Below, piece after piece: positions 29,696 to 38,631 of a DNA stretch of 38,645 nt; position 1 is the first letter of the stretch, and every line of letters starts with the position of its first letter. Below the pieces are notes generated by a model that was not told the DNA's origin, made no database searches, and worked only from the letters and a program-made list of their open reading frames with translations. The position numbers and the translations under genes are program-made. The stretch is from an uncultured Pseudomonadota bacterium (GTDB lineage Bacteria > Pseudomonadota > Gammaproteobacteria > Methylococcales > Methylomonadaceae). The DNA is taken from positions 1-38,645 of the forward strand of contig CAINDC010000146.1 in the NCBI GenBank assembly GCA_903847275.1, in the 5' to 3' direction.

Positions 29696-30217
29696 GTGGC
29701 AGAAAAACAACTCATTATTGAAGTTATGGCATCCGTAACCAAAAGGACAAGTGATTATTTTAAAAACGAATTTGGAATTATCACCACCGAAAATAACAGT
29801 TCTGGCGGAGAATTAGACGCGCTGGTTTTGCTCGATATGACAGCTGTTATTATTATGGGCGGAAAAATAAATTTACTTGTGGTTTTTAGTTTTGAAGAGC
29901 CTTTAATTGACGCAATTTATCATGAAATGACCGATGAGTTAGGTATTAAGGATGACGAAGTTGAAAAGTATCGTAAAGCGGCGGCTGGTGATGTAATTAA
30001 CACGGTTTTGGGACATTCAACCATCGATTTATTAAATCTTGATAAAAATGGCATTAGCATTACGCCGCCGCGAATTTTAAACGATGTAAAAATAATTCAA
30101 ACAATGAAATATAAAATGTTTTACGCACAGAGTTTACAAACCCCGTTGGGTGGTATGACGATTGGTTTGGTTGGTTCACAAAAACTATTTAATGAAATTT
30201 TTTGCATAACTGGGTGA
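29696..30217 (+). CDS. CheX-like phosphatase
   Basis: A 173-residue CheC/CheX-fold protein. CheX dephosphorylates CheY~P. The catalytic motif of the family is E-x-x-N followed by 22 residues and a Pro; here the sequence is GDVINTVLGH with Asp99 in place of Glu and Asn102 conserved, and Pro at the expected distance (TPP). The start is a GTG directly after the kinase stop, and a CheY-like gene begins 7 bases after its own stop. The likely substrate is that CheY-like regulator. Whether Asp99 still supports catalysis is uncertain; it could be a binding-only or slower form. Confidence 0.82.
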   Translation: MAEKQLIIEVMASVTKRTSDYFKNEFGIITTENNSSGGELDALVLLDMTAVIIMGGKINLLVVFSFEEPLIDAIYHEMTDELGIKDDEVEKYRKAAAGDVINTVLGHSTIDLLNLDKNGISITPPRILNDVKIIQTMKYKMFYAQSLQTPLGGMTIGLVGSQKLFNEIFCITG

Positions 30218-30224
30218 TAAAAAA

Positions 30225-30623
30225 ATGGCTGATTTAGAAGCATTAAATGTGATGGTAGTCGATGATTCACCGATTATTATTAGAAAATTAACGGCACTTT
30301 TAAATACGTTAGGATATGTGGTTGTTAAAACAGCAGAAAATGGTGTGGAAGCAGTTGAAACTTATGAACAGTATAAACCTGATGTTGTAACGATGGATGT
30401 TACGATGCCAGAAATGGATGGTATTGAAGCGACACAAGCAATTATGAGCAAATTTCCTGAGGCGAAAATTGTCATGGTTACATCGCACGGACAAGAAACA
30501 ATGGTACTCAATGCGTTAAAAGCAGGCGCAAAAGGTTATATATTAAAACCGTTTCACCAACAGAAAGTTTATGAAACGATTCAGAAAGTTTGTAACCGAA
30601 AAATTGAATTGCAATTCTTCTAA
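30225..30623 (+). CDS. CheY-like single-domain response regulator
   Basis: A 132-residue receiver with no output domain. The phospho-acceptor is Asp58 in VVTMDVTMPEMDG. The acidic pair is in MVVDDSP, the switch Thr in VMVTSHG, and the conserved Lys in YILKPF. It ends in a short tail, KIELQFF. As third gene of the kinase-CheX-CheY group it is the natural phosphate acceptor of the kinase and substrate of the phosphatase. Its target is unknown; possibilities include the flagellar switch, a pilus motor or a c-di-GMP enzyme. The stop lies 1 base from the stop of the convergent zinc-finger gene. Confidence 0.92.
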   Translation: MADLEALNVMVVDDSPIIIRKLTALLNTLGYVVVKTAENGVEAVETYEQYKPDVVTMDVTMPEMDGIEATQAIMSKFPEAKIVMVTSHGQETMVLNALKAGAKGYILKPFHQQKVYETIQKVCNRKIELQFF

Positions 30624-30624
30624 T

Positions 30625-30840
30625 TTACAGCTTTTTTTCTAACGCCGTTTGACACGCTAAACAGGTTTTACAGGCGATGGCTAAACGGCGTTTTTCAGGA
30701 ATGGGTTCGCCACATTCTTCACATTCCAACGCCGATTCGCCGTGATACATGGATTTCCTCGCTTCTTCGAGAAATAACTCTGTCATTTTGTCCATGCGTT
30801 CAATAATCGCATCTGTACCACCTGCCCAAGCTGCTGACAT
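30625..30840 (-). CDS. DksA/TraR-type C4 zinc-finger protein
   Basis: A 71-residue protein with the DksA/TraR zinc finger CEECGEPIPEKRR followed by CKTCLACQ, the four Cys of which bind zinc. The N-terminal helix is short, without the coiled-coil and acidic tip of DksA, so it is of the small TraR/YbiI kind, proposed to act on RNA polymerase. It begins 9 bases after the COG2509 flavoprotein stop on the same strand, so likely co-transcribed. Its end faces the CheY-like gene at a 1-base gap. Confidence 0.88.
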   Translation of the reverse strand: MSAAWAGGTDAIIERMDKMTELFLEEARKSMYHGESALECEECGEPIPEKRRLAIACKTCLACQTALEKKL

Positions 30841-30849
30841 TTGTTTCTC

Positions 30850-32451
30850 CTAATTTTGCATTGCACGCGCCACCGCTTCGGCGACTTTAATGCCATCGAT
30901 TGCGGCGGATAGAATCCCTCCAGCATAACCTGCGCCCTCACCTGCTGGAAATAATCCAATCGTGTTTAAACTTTGAAATTGTTCGTTACGTTTAATCCGA
31001 ACAGGCGACGATGTACGCGTTTCAACGCCTGTTAAAAGCGCGTCGTGCATGGCAAAACCTTTTATTTTTTTATCAAATTCTGGCAAGGCTTCACGAATAG
31101 CAGCAATGGCATAATCGGGCAAAGCCGCACTCAAATCGCCCAACTTCACCGATGGCGTGTAAGAAGGTTCAACCGCTCCGAATTTTGTTGAAGGTTGTCC
31201 TGCTAAAAAATCACCGACTAATTGAGCGGGAGCGGCGTAATTTTCACCGCCCAATAAAAACGCCTGCCGTTCCCAATGCCGCTGCAAATCCACACCTGCT
31301 AAAACGTGTTCGGGATAATCTACTTCAGGCGTAATACCTACTACAATTGCACTATTCGCATTGCGTTCATTGCGTGAATACTGACTCATTCCGTTTGTCA
31401 CAACATGACCTGCTTCTGAAGTCGCGGCAACGACCGTACCGCCTGGACACATACAAAAACTGTAAACCGACCGTCCATTTTTGCAGTGATGAACGAGTTT
31501 ATAATCCGCTGCACCCAATAACGAATGCCCTGCACTATTCCCAAAACGGCATTGATCAATCAACGATTGCGGATGCTCGATGCGAAAACCCATCGAAAAG
31601 GGTTTGGCTTCCATATAAACGCCGTTGCGTTGTAACATCGAAAAGGTATCGCGTGCGCTGTGACCAATCGCCAATACAACGTGCTGACTTTCGAGTATTT
31701 CACCGTTCGCCAATTGAACACCTCGAACTTGTCCATTTTCAATCAGCAAATCATCGACGCGTGTTTCAAATCGAATTTCACCACCTAACGATTCAATCGT
31801 GGCGCGAATTTGCTCAACCATTGAAACCAATCGAAATGTCCCAATATGCGGTTTACTTAGATAGAGAATCTCAGGAGGTGCGCCTGCTTTGACAAATTCT
31901 TGCAATACCTTGCGCCCATAATAATTGGGGTCTTTAATTTGGGTGTAAAGTTTGCCGTCGGAAAATGTTCCTGCGCCGCCTTCACCAAATTGCACGTTAG
32001 ATTCGGCGTTGAATTCGCGTTTCCGCCACAATCCAAAGGTGTCTTTGGTGCGCTCACGAACCGATTTTCCGCGTTCCAACATGAGCGGCTTAAATCCCAT
32101 TTGTGCCAAAATCAATGTCGTTAATAACCCGCAAGGTCCTGAACCGATGACAATTGGGCGGATTTTATTTGTAATTGAAATATTTTTTGGCAAATGATAT
32201 TCGGTATCTGGTGTTTGGAAGACGTTAATATCATCTGTGAATTTAGCTAAAATTTGGGCTTCATTTCGTAATTCAACATCGACGGTATAGACCATTTGAA
32301 TATCGTTACGCTTACGCGCATCGTGACCTTGGCGGAAAATATGACACTCAATAAATTCATCTAAATTGATGTTTAGCCGATAAAGTACGGTAGATTTCAG
32401 ATCATCAATAGAATGATTAAGTGGAAGTTTTAGTTCAGTAATTCTTAACAT
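30850..32451 (-). CDS. FAD-dependent dehydrogenase of COG2509 type
   Basis: A 533-residue cytoplasmic flavoprotein. The N-terminal region of about 90 residues (RITELKLPLNHSIDDL) precedes a Rossmann FAD site with the motif IGSGPCGLLTTLILAQMG near residue 103. A second FAD region, GLFPAGEGAGYAGGILSAA, lies near the C terminus. Proteins of this type (COG2509) are widespread but have no established substrate. It is complete. The gene begins an isolated two-gene unit with the zinc-finger protein on the minus strand, divergent from the CheY-like gene at 32643. Confidence 0.9.
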   Translation of the reverse strand: MLRITELKLPLNHSIDDLKSTVLYRLNINLDEFIECHIFRQGHDARKRNDIQMVYTVDVELRNEAQILAKFTDDINVFQTPDTEYHLPKNISITNKIRPIVIGSGPCGLLTTLILAQMGFKPLMLERGKSVRERTKDTFGLWRKREFNAESNVQFGEGGAGTFSDGKLYTQIKDPNYYGRKVLQEFVKAGAPPEILYLSKPHIGTFRLVSMVEQIRATIESLGGEIRFETRVDDLLIENGQVRGVQLANGEILESQHVVLAIGHSARDTFSMLQRNGVYMEAKPFSMGFRIEHPQSLIDQCRFGNSAGHSLLGAADYKLVHHCKNGRSVYSFCMCPGGTVVAATSEAGHVVTNGMSQYSRNERNANSAIVVGITPEVDYPEHVLAGVDLQRHWERQAFLLGGENYAAPAQLVGDFLAGQPSTKFGAVEPSYTPSVKLGDLSAALPDYAIAAIREALPEFDKKIKGFAMHDALLTGVETRTSSPVRIKRNEQFQSLNTIGLFPAGEGAGYAGGILSAAIDGIKVAEAVARAMQN

Positions 32452-32544
32452 GAATTTTTAAATGGTAAATTTGGTTAAAATTTAATCAACATTAGTGTGT
32501 TAAATTGTGAAAAGCAATTATCATTGTCGATTCTTACAATCAAT

Positions 32545-32573
32545 TTGTCGGTTTGTTTTGGATATTGTAAAAT
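32545..32573 (+). promoter_or_regulatory. candidate sigma70-type promoter of the CheY-like gene
   Basis: TTGTCG (32545-32550) and TAAAAT (32568-32573) are spaced by 17 bases, a good sigma70 fit at 4/6 and 5/6. The predicted leader to the ATG at 32643 is about 60 bases. Confidence 0.5.
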
Positions 32574-32642
32574 GCAGCACAAGTGATTGGTGTGCAACCA
32601 CCGTGAAATCAAATAACTTATACACAGCCTTAGGAAAAGAAA

Positions 32643-33038
32643 ATGGATATACCAGCAGAAATGTTACAAAAAAAGATTCTTATTGTTGACGATGCGGCTT
32701 CAATGCGTACATTAACGAAAGCAATTTTACGCGAATCTGGTTTTGCTCACGTTATGGATGTTCCAGGTGGACGTGAAGCATTGATGATGATGGCAAAAGT
32801 AAAATTTAATGTTGTAATTTGTGACTGGAATATGCCTGGTATGAGTGGCATTGAATTGTATCAAGCAGTAAAAGATGACGATAAATTAGCAACGCCACCT
32901 TGGATTATGTTGACTTCATCTTCAGAAGGCGAAAAAGTGAAAGAAGCTATTTCTGTCGGTATTACGTCTTACATTGTTAAACCATTCAAACCTGATAATT
33001 TGATTAACCAATTAGTTGCAAAATTAAAAGCAGGTTAA
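32643..33038 (+). CDS. cheY: CheY-type chemotaxis response regulator
   Basis: A 131-residue receiver closely resembling chemotaxis CheY: KKILIVDDAASMRTLTKAIL, the phospho-acceptor Asp in VICDWNMPGMSG, switch residues in WIMLTSSSEGEK, and YIVKPFKP. The NMPGM loop is the chemotaxis-type. AGGAAAAG precedes the ATG. It stands alone with its own promoter and a strong terminator, which suggests independent expression. Together with the chemoreceptor at the left of the window it fits a motile or twitching bacterium, but no cheA, cheW or flagellar gene is present here. Confidence 0.9.
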   Translation: MDIPAEMLQKKILIVDDAASMRTLTKAILRESGFAHVMDVPGGREALMMMAKVKFNVVICDWNMPGMSGIELYQAVKDDDKLATPPWIMLTSSSEGEKVKEAISVGITSYIVKPFKPDNLINQLVAKLKAG

Positions 33039-33049
33039 TTATCAAAATT

Positions 33050-33080
33050 AAGCAATCACGGTATCGTTCCGTGATTGCTT
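33050..33080. terminator. bidirectional terminator between cheY and topA
   Basis: AAGCAATCACGG (33050-33061) and CCGTGATTGCTT (33069-33080) form a perfect 12-bp stem with a 7-base loop. It lies between the convergent ends of cheY and topA. The T-rich side is on the topA side of reading (TTAATTTT). Confidence 0.85.
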
Positions 33081-33090
33081 CACAATCCGT

Positions 33091-35382
33091 TTATTCTTCC
33101 GTATCCGTTTCAACACTTTCCACAAAATCACAACCTTTCTGCGGACACACTTTTTGGATACCGTGTTTTTTACTTTCTTTGAGTGTTAATAACACGTTGT
33201 TACATTTTGGACATGGTTCGTTAAGCGGAGCATTCCACAAAGCAAAATCACAAGTCGGATAATTTTCACACGAATAAAAAATCTTTCCACTACGCGCTTT
33301 GCGTTTGAAAATTTGCCCTTTGTCGCATTGTGGACAACGTACACCAGTATCAAGCGGTTTCTCAATCGGTTCAATATAACGGCAATCTGGATAACCCGTA
33401 CAACCAATAAATTTTCCGTAACGTCCCGTTTTATAAACTAATGCCGACTTACATTCTGGGCATTCGCGTCCTTCAACGATTTCAGGCTCAATAGATGCCG
33501 AATCTGTTAAGTTTCGGGTGTAATTACACGTTGGATAATCAGTGCAGCCAATAAAACGTCCATTTCGCCCTAACCGAATGGATAACGCTTTGTTACATTC
33601 TGGGCAAAGTTCATCAATGGCTTCTTGCGTAACATCTTTGCGTTGAACAGACGCTTCTTTTTCTATGACTAATTCACCAAACGGTTTCCAAAAAGTATGT
33701 AACAACGGAATCCATTCTTTTTCGCCTCGCGCCACCGCATCTAAATCATCTTCTAAATTCGCTGTAAAACCGTAATCAACATATTTTGTGAAATGTTCGG
33801 TTAAAAACTTATTCACAATTCGCCCCACGTCTGTTGGATAAAAACGCTTAGTTTCGAGTGTGACGTATTCGCGATTTTGCAATGTTGAAATAATTGACGC
33901 ATACGTTGAAGGGCGACCAATACCATGTTCTTCCAATGCTTTTACCAAACTAGCTTCACCATAACGTGGTGGTGGTTCGGTGAAATGTTGTGCAATTAAA
34001 ACGTCATTTAATTGAACTGTGTCGCCTTCTTTCAATGCAGGTAAAAAATTTTCTTTGTCGTCGCCATCTTTGGAATCGTCTTTACCTTCGAGATAAACCG
34101 ACATAAAACCAGGATTTGCCACCGATGAACCTGTCGCACGAAAAACGTGTTTTCCTTCGGCACAATTTAAGTCAATTGCCACGCTATTCAATGTTGCATG
34201 AATCATTTGGCAAGCAATCGTGCGTTTCCAAATCAATTCATAAAGTTTGAATTGTTCAGCTGTTAAAAACTTTTGAATTTGACTCGGCAAATTTCGCGCT
34301 AAAGTTGGACGCACCGCTTCATGGGCTTCTTGAGCATTTTTGGATTTGGTTTTATATATGACAGGGTCTTTTGGTACATTCTCCGCACCATACATTTCAG
34401 CGATTAAAGTCCGAATATCTTCAACAGCATCTTTTGATAAATTAACCGAATCTGTTCGCATATAAGTAATCAAACCAGCGGTTTCGCCACCGATGTCGAT
34501 ACCTTCATAAAGTTGTTGCGCGACAGTCATCGTTCGTTTGGTTGTGAAACCTAATTTCCGCGCTGCTTCTTGTTGCAACGTAGATGTTATAAATGGTGCT
34601 GCGGGATTACTTTTGCGTTGTTTCTTTTCAAGTTTCGCAACGGTCAATTTACCTTTCGCTTCATCGAGTAACCGTTGTTGTGTATTGCCTGCTAAATCGG
34701 CGTTATCAATACTGAATTGTGTAATTTTATTACCGTCAAAATGGGTGAGCTTGGCTTTAAATGCTTGTTCGAGTGCAAAAACTGACGCATCGACTGACCA
34801 GTATTCGCGACTTTGAAAGGCTTCAATTTCTAATTCACGTTCAACAATTAAACGTAAAGCAGGACTTTGAACGCGTCCCGCAGATAATCCACGCCGAATT
34901 TTTTTCCACAACAATGGCGATAATTTAAAACCGACTAAATAATCTAACGCACGACGCGCTTGTTGCGCGTGAACCATGTTGTAATTGAGTTCCGATGGTT
35001 CGGCAATCGCTTCGGTGACGGCTTTTTTTGTGATTTCATGAAACGCGACACGATGAACAATTTTATTTTTCAGTAAGTTTTTTTCGTTTAATAATTCTAA
35101 CAAATGCCAGGAAATTGCTTCACCTTCACGGTCTGGATCGGTCGCTAAATAAAGTGTGTCTGCACCTTTCAAGGCTTTAGTAATCGCTTGAATGTGCCGT
35201 TGATTTCGCTCAACGATTTCGTATTTCATAGCAAAATCATTTTTCGTATCGACTGCACCTTCTTTGGGAACTAAATCGCGAACGTGTCCATAAGACGCGA
35301 GAACATGAAAGTCTTTGCCGAGATATTTTTCAATGGTTTTGGCTTTGGCGGGGGATTCAACAATGACGAGGTTTTTACTCAT
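33091..35382 (-). CDS. topA: DNA topoisomerase I
   Basis: A 763-residue type IA topoisomerase that relaxes negative supercoils. TOPRIM begins with ESPAKAKTIEKYLG and continues to DPDREGEAISWH. The active-site Tyr is in GLITYMRTDS near residue 307. The C-terminal third has four zinc-ribbon-like segments: CPECNKA, CPECKSA, CPQCDKG and CPKCNNV, each closed by a second Cys pair or near-pair. E. coli TopA has 865 residues; this one is shorter mainly in the C-terminal region. It is the last gene of the dprA-smg-topA series, 26 bases after smg. Confidence 0.96.
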   Translation of the reverse strand: MSKNLVIVESPAKAKTIEKYLGKDFHVLASYGHVRDLVPKEGAVDTKNDFAMKYEIVERNQRHIQAITKALKGADTLYLATDPDREGEAISWHLLELLNEKNLLKNKIVHRVAFHEITKKAVTEAIAEPSELNYNMVHAQQARRALDYLVGFKLSPLLWKKIRRGLSAGRVQSPALRLIVERELEIEAFQSREYWSVDASVFALEQAFKAKLTHFDGNKITQFSIDNADLAGNTQQRLLDEAKGKLTVAKLEKKQRKSNPAAPFITSTLQQEAARKLGFTTKRTMTVAQQLYEGIDIGGETAGLITYMRTDSVNLSKDAVEDIRTLIAEMYGAENVPKDPVIYKTKSKNAQEAHEAVRPTLARNLPSQIQKFLTAEQFKLYELIWKRTIACQMIHATLNSVAIDLNCAEGKHVFRATGSSVANPGFMSVYLEGKDDSKDGDDKENFLPALKEGDTVQLNDVLIAQHFTEPPPRYGEASLVKALEEHGIGRPSTYASIISTLQNREYVTLETKRFYPTDVGRIVNKFLTEHFTKYVDYGFTANLEDDLDAVARGEKEWIPLLHTFWKPFGELVIEKEASVQRKDVTQEAIDELCPECNKALSIRLGRNGRFIGCTDYPTCNYTRNLTDSASIEPEIVEGRECPECKSALVYKTGRYGKFIGCTGYPDCRYIEPIEKPLDTGVRCPQCDKGQIFKRKARSGKIFYSCENYPTCDFALWNAPLNEPCPKCNNVLLTLKESKKHGIQKVCPQKGCDFVESVETDTEE

Positions 35383-35408
35383 TTAATCTATTCCGTTTGA
35401 TAAAATTT

Positions 35409-35876
35409 TTAATGCAGATAAGTAGGAATCAAGTCGTAAATCATGTCTTCCATACGAGCAAACGCGAGTTCTTCGTCAGGCATATTTAGTAATACAATCA
35501 ACACAATCCATTTTAATTTATCGATGCTCAACGCTTCTTCTAATGCAATTGCACGATCTAAAACCAATTCACGATTCACTGAATTTAAAATCCCTGTGCG
35601 TTCCAATGTCATAATTAAATCTTGGCATTCAATATCTAAACGCTTTTTTTCAAATGGACTAAAAATACGAAACGATGATGTCGCTTGTGCAGCGATGTCG
35701 AGATCTTCAATCGCTAACGATTCCAACCAATCAAAGGCTTTTGCGACATCTTTATGTTCAAAACCAGCTTCTAATAATTCGGTTTTTACTATTTCGTTAT
35801 CGGGTGGAATTTCGCTGTTTTCGTCCATGTAATTGTCGAAAAGGTACATCAGAACATCAAATATATTTTCTTTCAT
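35409..35876 (-). CDS. smg: Smg family (DUF494) protein
   Basis: A 155-residue protein of the Smg/DUF494 family (KENIFDVLMYLFDNYMDE at the N terminus, a coiled helical middle, and LKWIVLIVLLNMPDEE near the C terminus). The function is not established; in gammaproteobacteria smg lies between dprA and topA, as here. The gap to dprA is 9 bases, so they are co-transcribed. Confidence 0.93.
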   Translation of the reverse strand: MKENIFDVLMYLFDNYMDENSEIPPDNEIVKTELLEAGFEHKDVAKAFDWLESLAIEDLDIAAQATSSFRIFSPFEKKRLDIECQDLIMTLERTGILNSVNRELVLDRAIALEEALSIDKLKWIVLIVLLNMPDEELAFARMEDMIYDLIPTYLH

Positions 35877-35885
35877 AATTCCAGA

Positions 35886-36989
35886 TTATTTTACGCGGAT
35901 ATAGCAACCGCCTGCTGTTGATTCAATATAACCTTGCAATTCCAACATCATTAATTGCGCGGCAATGCTTTCCACGGATTTTGCCGAACTTTCAACCAAA
36001 TCATCAATCGAAGTAGGGCTAAACATGACTAGATTCAATAATGTTTGTCCGTCGAGGTCAAGCAATGATTGTTCTGGTTCTGCACGCAAAAAGCTAATTC
36101 GTTGTTTATATTGGCTTAATTCTTCAATAATATCTTGTGGCGATTCGACAAGTTTTGCGCCTTCTTTAATCATCGCATTGCAACCGCGTGAAAGCGGGCT
36201 GTAAATTGAACCTGGAATGGCAAAGACTTCACGATTTTGTTCTAATGCCATGCGTGCCGTAATCAATGAACCGCTTTTTTGCGCGGCTTCAACCACTAAT
36301 AAACCTTGGCAAAGTCCGCTAATAATTCGATTTCGCCGTGGAAAATTTGAACCTTTCGCGATTGTCCCTGGTGGAAATTCTGAAACCATTACGCCCGTAT
36401 TCACAATTTCTAACGCTAAATCTCTATTACTTGATGGATAAACACGGTCTAAACCAGTTCCCGCGACAGCAATCGTAAAACCTGCCGCACTCAACGCACC
36501 TTGATGGGCTGTTGCATCAATTCCCATCGCTAAACCGCTGGTAATTGCAAAGCCAAATTGGCTCAATTCAAATGCAAAATCAAACGCCGTTTTATTACCT
36601 AACGCAGAAGGATTTCGACTGCCAACAATCGCAATTTGCGGATACGCTAAAACACGCGAATTACCGCGAATAAATAACAAAGGCGGCGGATCATAAATTT
36701 CTTTGAGTTGGTCGGGATAAAGCGAATGTGTAATTTTTAAAACATCGTTATTTGGTTGTGCCAACCATTGCAAATCGTAATCCACATCCACCCAATTGAA
36801 ATTTATAATTGCTTCAACTAAGTTTTTTTTAATGCCCCACGTCAACAATTCAGATTCATCGGCGGCAAAAATTTCTTCTGGCGTGTGTTCTTCAATTAAC
36901 GTCGCAAAGGTTCTACAACCAATTCCTTCAATTCGTAATAACGCTAACCAGTATTTAATATCTGCGTCTTGGCAGTTGAGTGTTTTCAT
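35886..36989 (-). CDS. dprA: DNA processing protein DprA
   Basis: DprA binds incoming single-stranded DNA during natural transformation and loads RecA. The 367-residue protein has an N-terminal SAM-like helical part, a Rossmann-type core (IAIVGSRNPSALGN, FPRRNRIISGLCQGLLVVEA, SGSLITARMALEQNREVFA) and a C-terminal winged-helix DML1-like region. It heads the dprA-smg-topA group. Its presence alone does not prove competence; no com gene is in the window. The LysM gene that is often next to dprA is at 10107 instead. Confidence 0.95.
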   Translation of the reverse strand: MKTLNCQDADIKYWLALLRIEGIGCRTFATLIEEHTPEEIFAADESELLTWGIKKNLVEAIINFNWVDVDYDLQWLAQPNNDVLKITHSLYPDQLKEIYDPPPLLFIRGNSRVLAYPQIAIVGSRNPSALGNKTAFDFAFELSQFGFAITSGLAMGIDATAHQGALSAAGFTIAVAGTGLDRVYPSSNRDLALEIVNTGVMVSEFPPGTIAKGSNFPRRNRIISGLCQGLLVVEAAQKSGSLITARMALEQNREVFAIPGSIYSPLSRGCNAMIKEGAKLVESPQDIIEELSQYKQRISFLRAEPEQSLLDLDGQTLLNLVMFSPTSIDDLVESSAKSVESIAAQLMMLELQGYIESTAGGCYIRVK

Positions 36990-37118
36990 AACGATTCCAT
37001 TTTTTCAATGTGGTTAGTTTATCGCAAAAAAATAAAGCTCGCTTTTTTAAGGCAGACTTCGAGGCAGTTTTGAACAAGACACAAATGCTTTTAAACTCAT
37101 ACGGTAAAACCCACTTGC

Positions 37119-37147
37119 TTTACTCAAGAATTAAACCACTCTAAAAT
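37119..37147 (+). promoter_or_regulatory. candidate promoter of sufB
   Basis: TTTACT (37119-37124) and TAAAAT (37142-37147) are spaced by 17 bases, 36 bases before the ATG of sufB. I see no clear IscR or SufR site in the 193-base gap between dprA and sufB, and nothing else recognisable in that gap. Confidence 0.5.
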
Positions 37148-37182
37148 GCCAATCCAACCAACACATCTACCGAGAAAAATTC

Positions 37183-38631
37183 ATGTCTGCGAATAACGAC
37201 GAAATAAACAACCTTTTAAATCAAGACTATAAACAAGGTTTTGTAAGCGACATTGAAGCAGATACGTTTGCAATAGGTTTAAACGAAGACGTAATTGCTC
37301 AATTATCAAAAGTAAAAAACGAACCCGAATTCATGTTGGAATACCGTTTAAAAGCCTTTCGTCATTGGCAAACGATGCCGTCGCCAGATTGGGCGCAATT
37401 GAAAATCGACCCGATTGATTATCAAGCAATTAGCTATTATTCCGCGCCAAAATCAAAAGCTAACGCGCCAAAAAGTTTGGACGAAATTGATCCTGAAATT
37501 TTAGAAGCCTACAAAAAATTGGGCATTCCGCTTGCCGAGCAGGAACAACTTGCGGGAATTGCGGTTGATGCGGTTTTTGACAGCGTTTCAGTTGCGACAA
37601 CTTTCAAAGGAAAATTACACGAAGTCGGTGTTATTTTCTGTCCAATTTCTGAGGCAATTCGTGATTATCCTGAACTCGTGAAAGAGTATTTGAGTTCAGT
37701 GGTTTCAGTCGGTGATAATTTTTTTGCAGCATTAAATTCAGCCGTTTTTACCGATGGTTCGTTTGTGTATATTCCAAAAGGCGTGCGTTGCCCGATGGAA
37801 CTTTCGACGTATTTTCGGATTAACGCCAGCAACACGGGACAATTTGAACGGACGTTGATTATTGCCGATGAAGGCAGTTATGTTTCATATCTTGAAGGGT
37901 GTTCTGCGCCTCAACGTGACGAAAATCAACTTCATGCCGCCGTTGTTGAACTCGTGATTTTAAAAGACGCACAAATTAAATACTCGACTGTGCAAAATTG
38001 GTATCCAGGTGATAAAGAAGGCAAAGGCGGCATTTATAATTTCGTGACAAAACGTGCTTATTGCAAAGGTGATAATTCAAAAGTCTCTTGGACACAAGTT
38101 GAAACGGGTTCGGCGATTACTTGGAAATATCCAAGTTGCATTTTGAAAGGTGATAATTCGGTCGGTGAATTTTATTCGGTCGCCGTCACGAACAATTTGC
38201 AACAAGCCGACACGGGAACAAAAATGATTCACGTCGGCAAAAACACCAAAAGCACCATCATTTCAAAAGGCATTTCAGCAGGCAAAGCGCAAAATACTTA
38301 TCGCGGATTGGTCAAAATTTCCAGCAAAGCCGAAAATGCTCGAAATTACACGCAATGTGATTCGTTACTCGTCGGCGATAAATGCGGCGCACATACGTTT
38401 CCGTATGTTGAAGTGCGTAATCCGTCGGCTCAAATCGAACACGAAGCCACCACGTCAAAAATCAGCGAAGACCAATTATTTTTCTGTCAACAACGCGGTT
38501 TATCTGCTGAAGATGCAGTTTCAATGATTGTGAATGGTTTTTGTAAGCAAGTTTTCAAAGAATTACCAATGGAATTTGCCGTTGAAGCGCAAGCGTTGTT
38601 GGGATTGAGTTTAGAAGGCTCGGTCGGTTAA
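37183..38631 (+). CDS. sufB: Fe-S cluster scaffold subunit SufB
   Basis: SufB forms with SufC and SufD the scaffold on which Fe-S clusters are built, favoured under oxidative stress or iron limitation. The 482-residue protein shows the family core: [56 protein letters not shown], and the late conserved [16 protein letters not shown], which carries the cluster-ligand Cys. Length is typical (about 480-495). It is the first gene after a promoter; sufC, D and S would lie beyond the window's end. Confidence 0.96.
   Translation: MSANNDEINNLLNQDYKQGFVSDIEADTFAIGLNEDVIAQLSKVKNEPEFMLEYRLKAFRHWQTMPSPDWAQLKIDPIDYQAISYYSAPKSKANAPKSLDEIDPEILEAYKKLGIPLAEQEQLAGIAVDAVFDSVSVATTFKGKLHEVGVIFCPISEAIRDYPELVKEYLSSVVSVGDNFFAALNSAVFTDGSFVYIPKGVRCPMELSTYFRINASNTGQFERTLIIADEGSYVSYLEGCSAPQRDENQLHAAVVELVILKDAQIKYSTVQNWYPGDKEGKGGIYNFVTKRAYCKGDNSKVSWTQVETGSAITWKYPSCILKGDNSVGEFYSVAVTNNLQQADTGTKMIHVGKNTKSTIISKGISAGKAQNTYRGLVKISSKAENARNYTQCDSLLVGDKCGAHTFPYVEVRNPSAQIEHEATTSKISEDQLFFCQQRGLSAEDAVSMIVNGFCKQVFKELPMEFAVEAQALLGLSLEGSVG

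Noticed and set aside
31347-31892. 181-codon plus-strand frame inside the COG2509 gene
   Set aside because: Antisense to a complete flavoprotein; the product is basic and His/Arg-rich as expected from a shadow frame.
32507-32689. 60-codon frame overlapping the start of cheY
   Set aside because: It runs across the candidate promoter and ribosome-binding site and overlaps the true cheY start in another frame; no motif.
36990-37182. IscR- or SufR-type operator before sufB
   Set aside because: I found no convincing palindrome or IscR-type motif; only a sigma70-like promoter can be supported.
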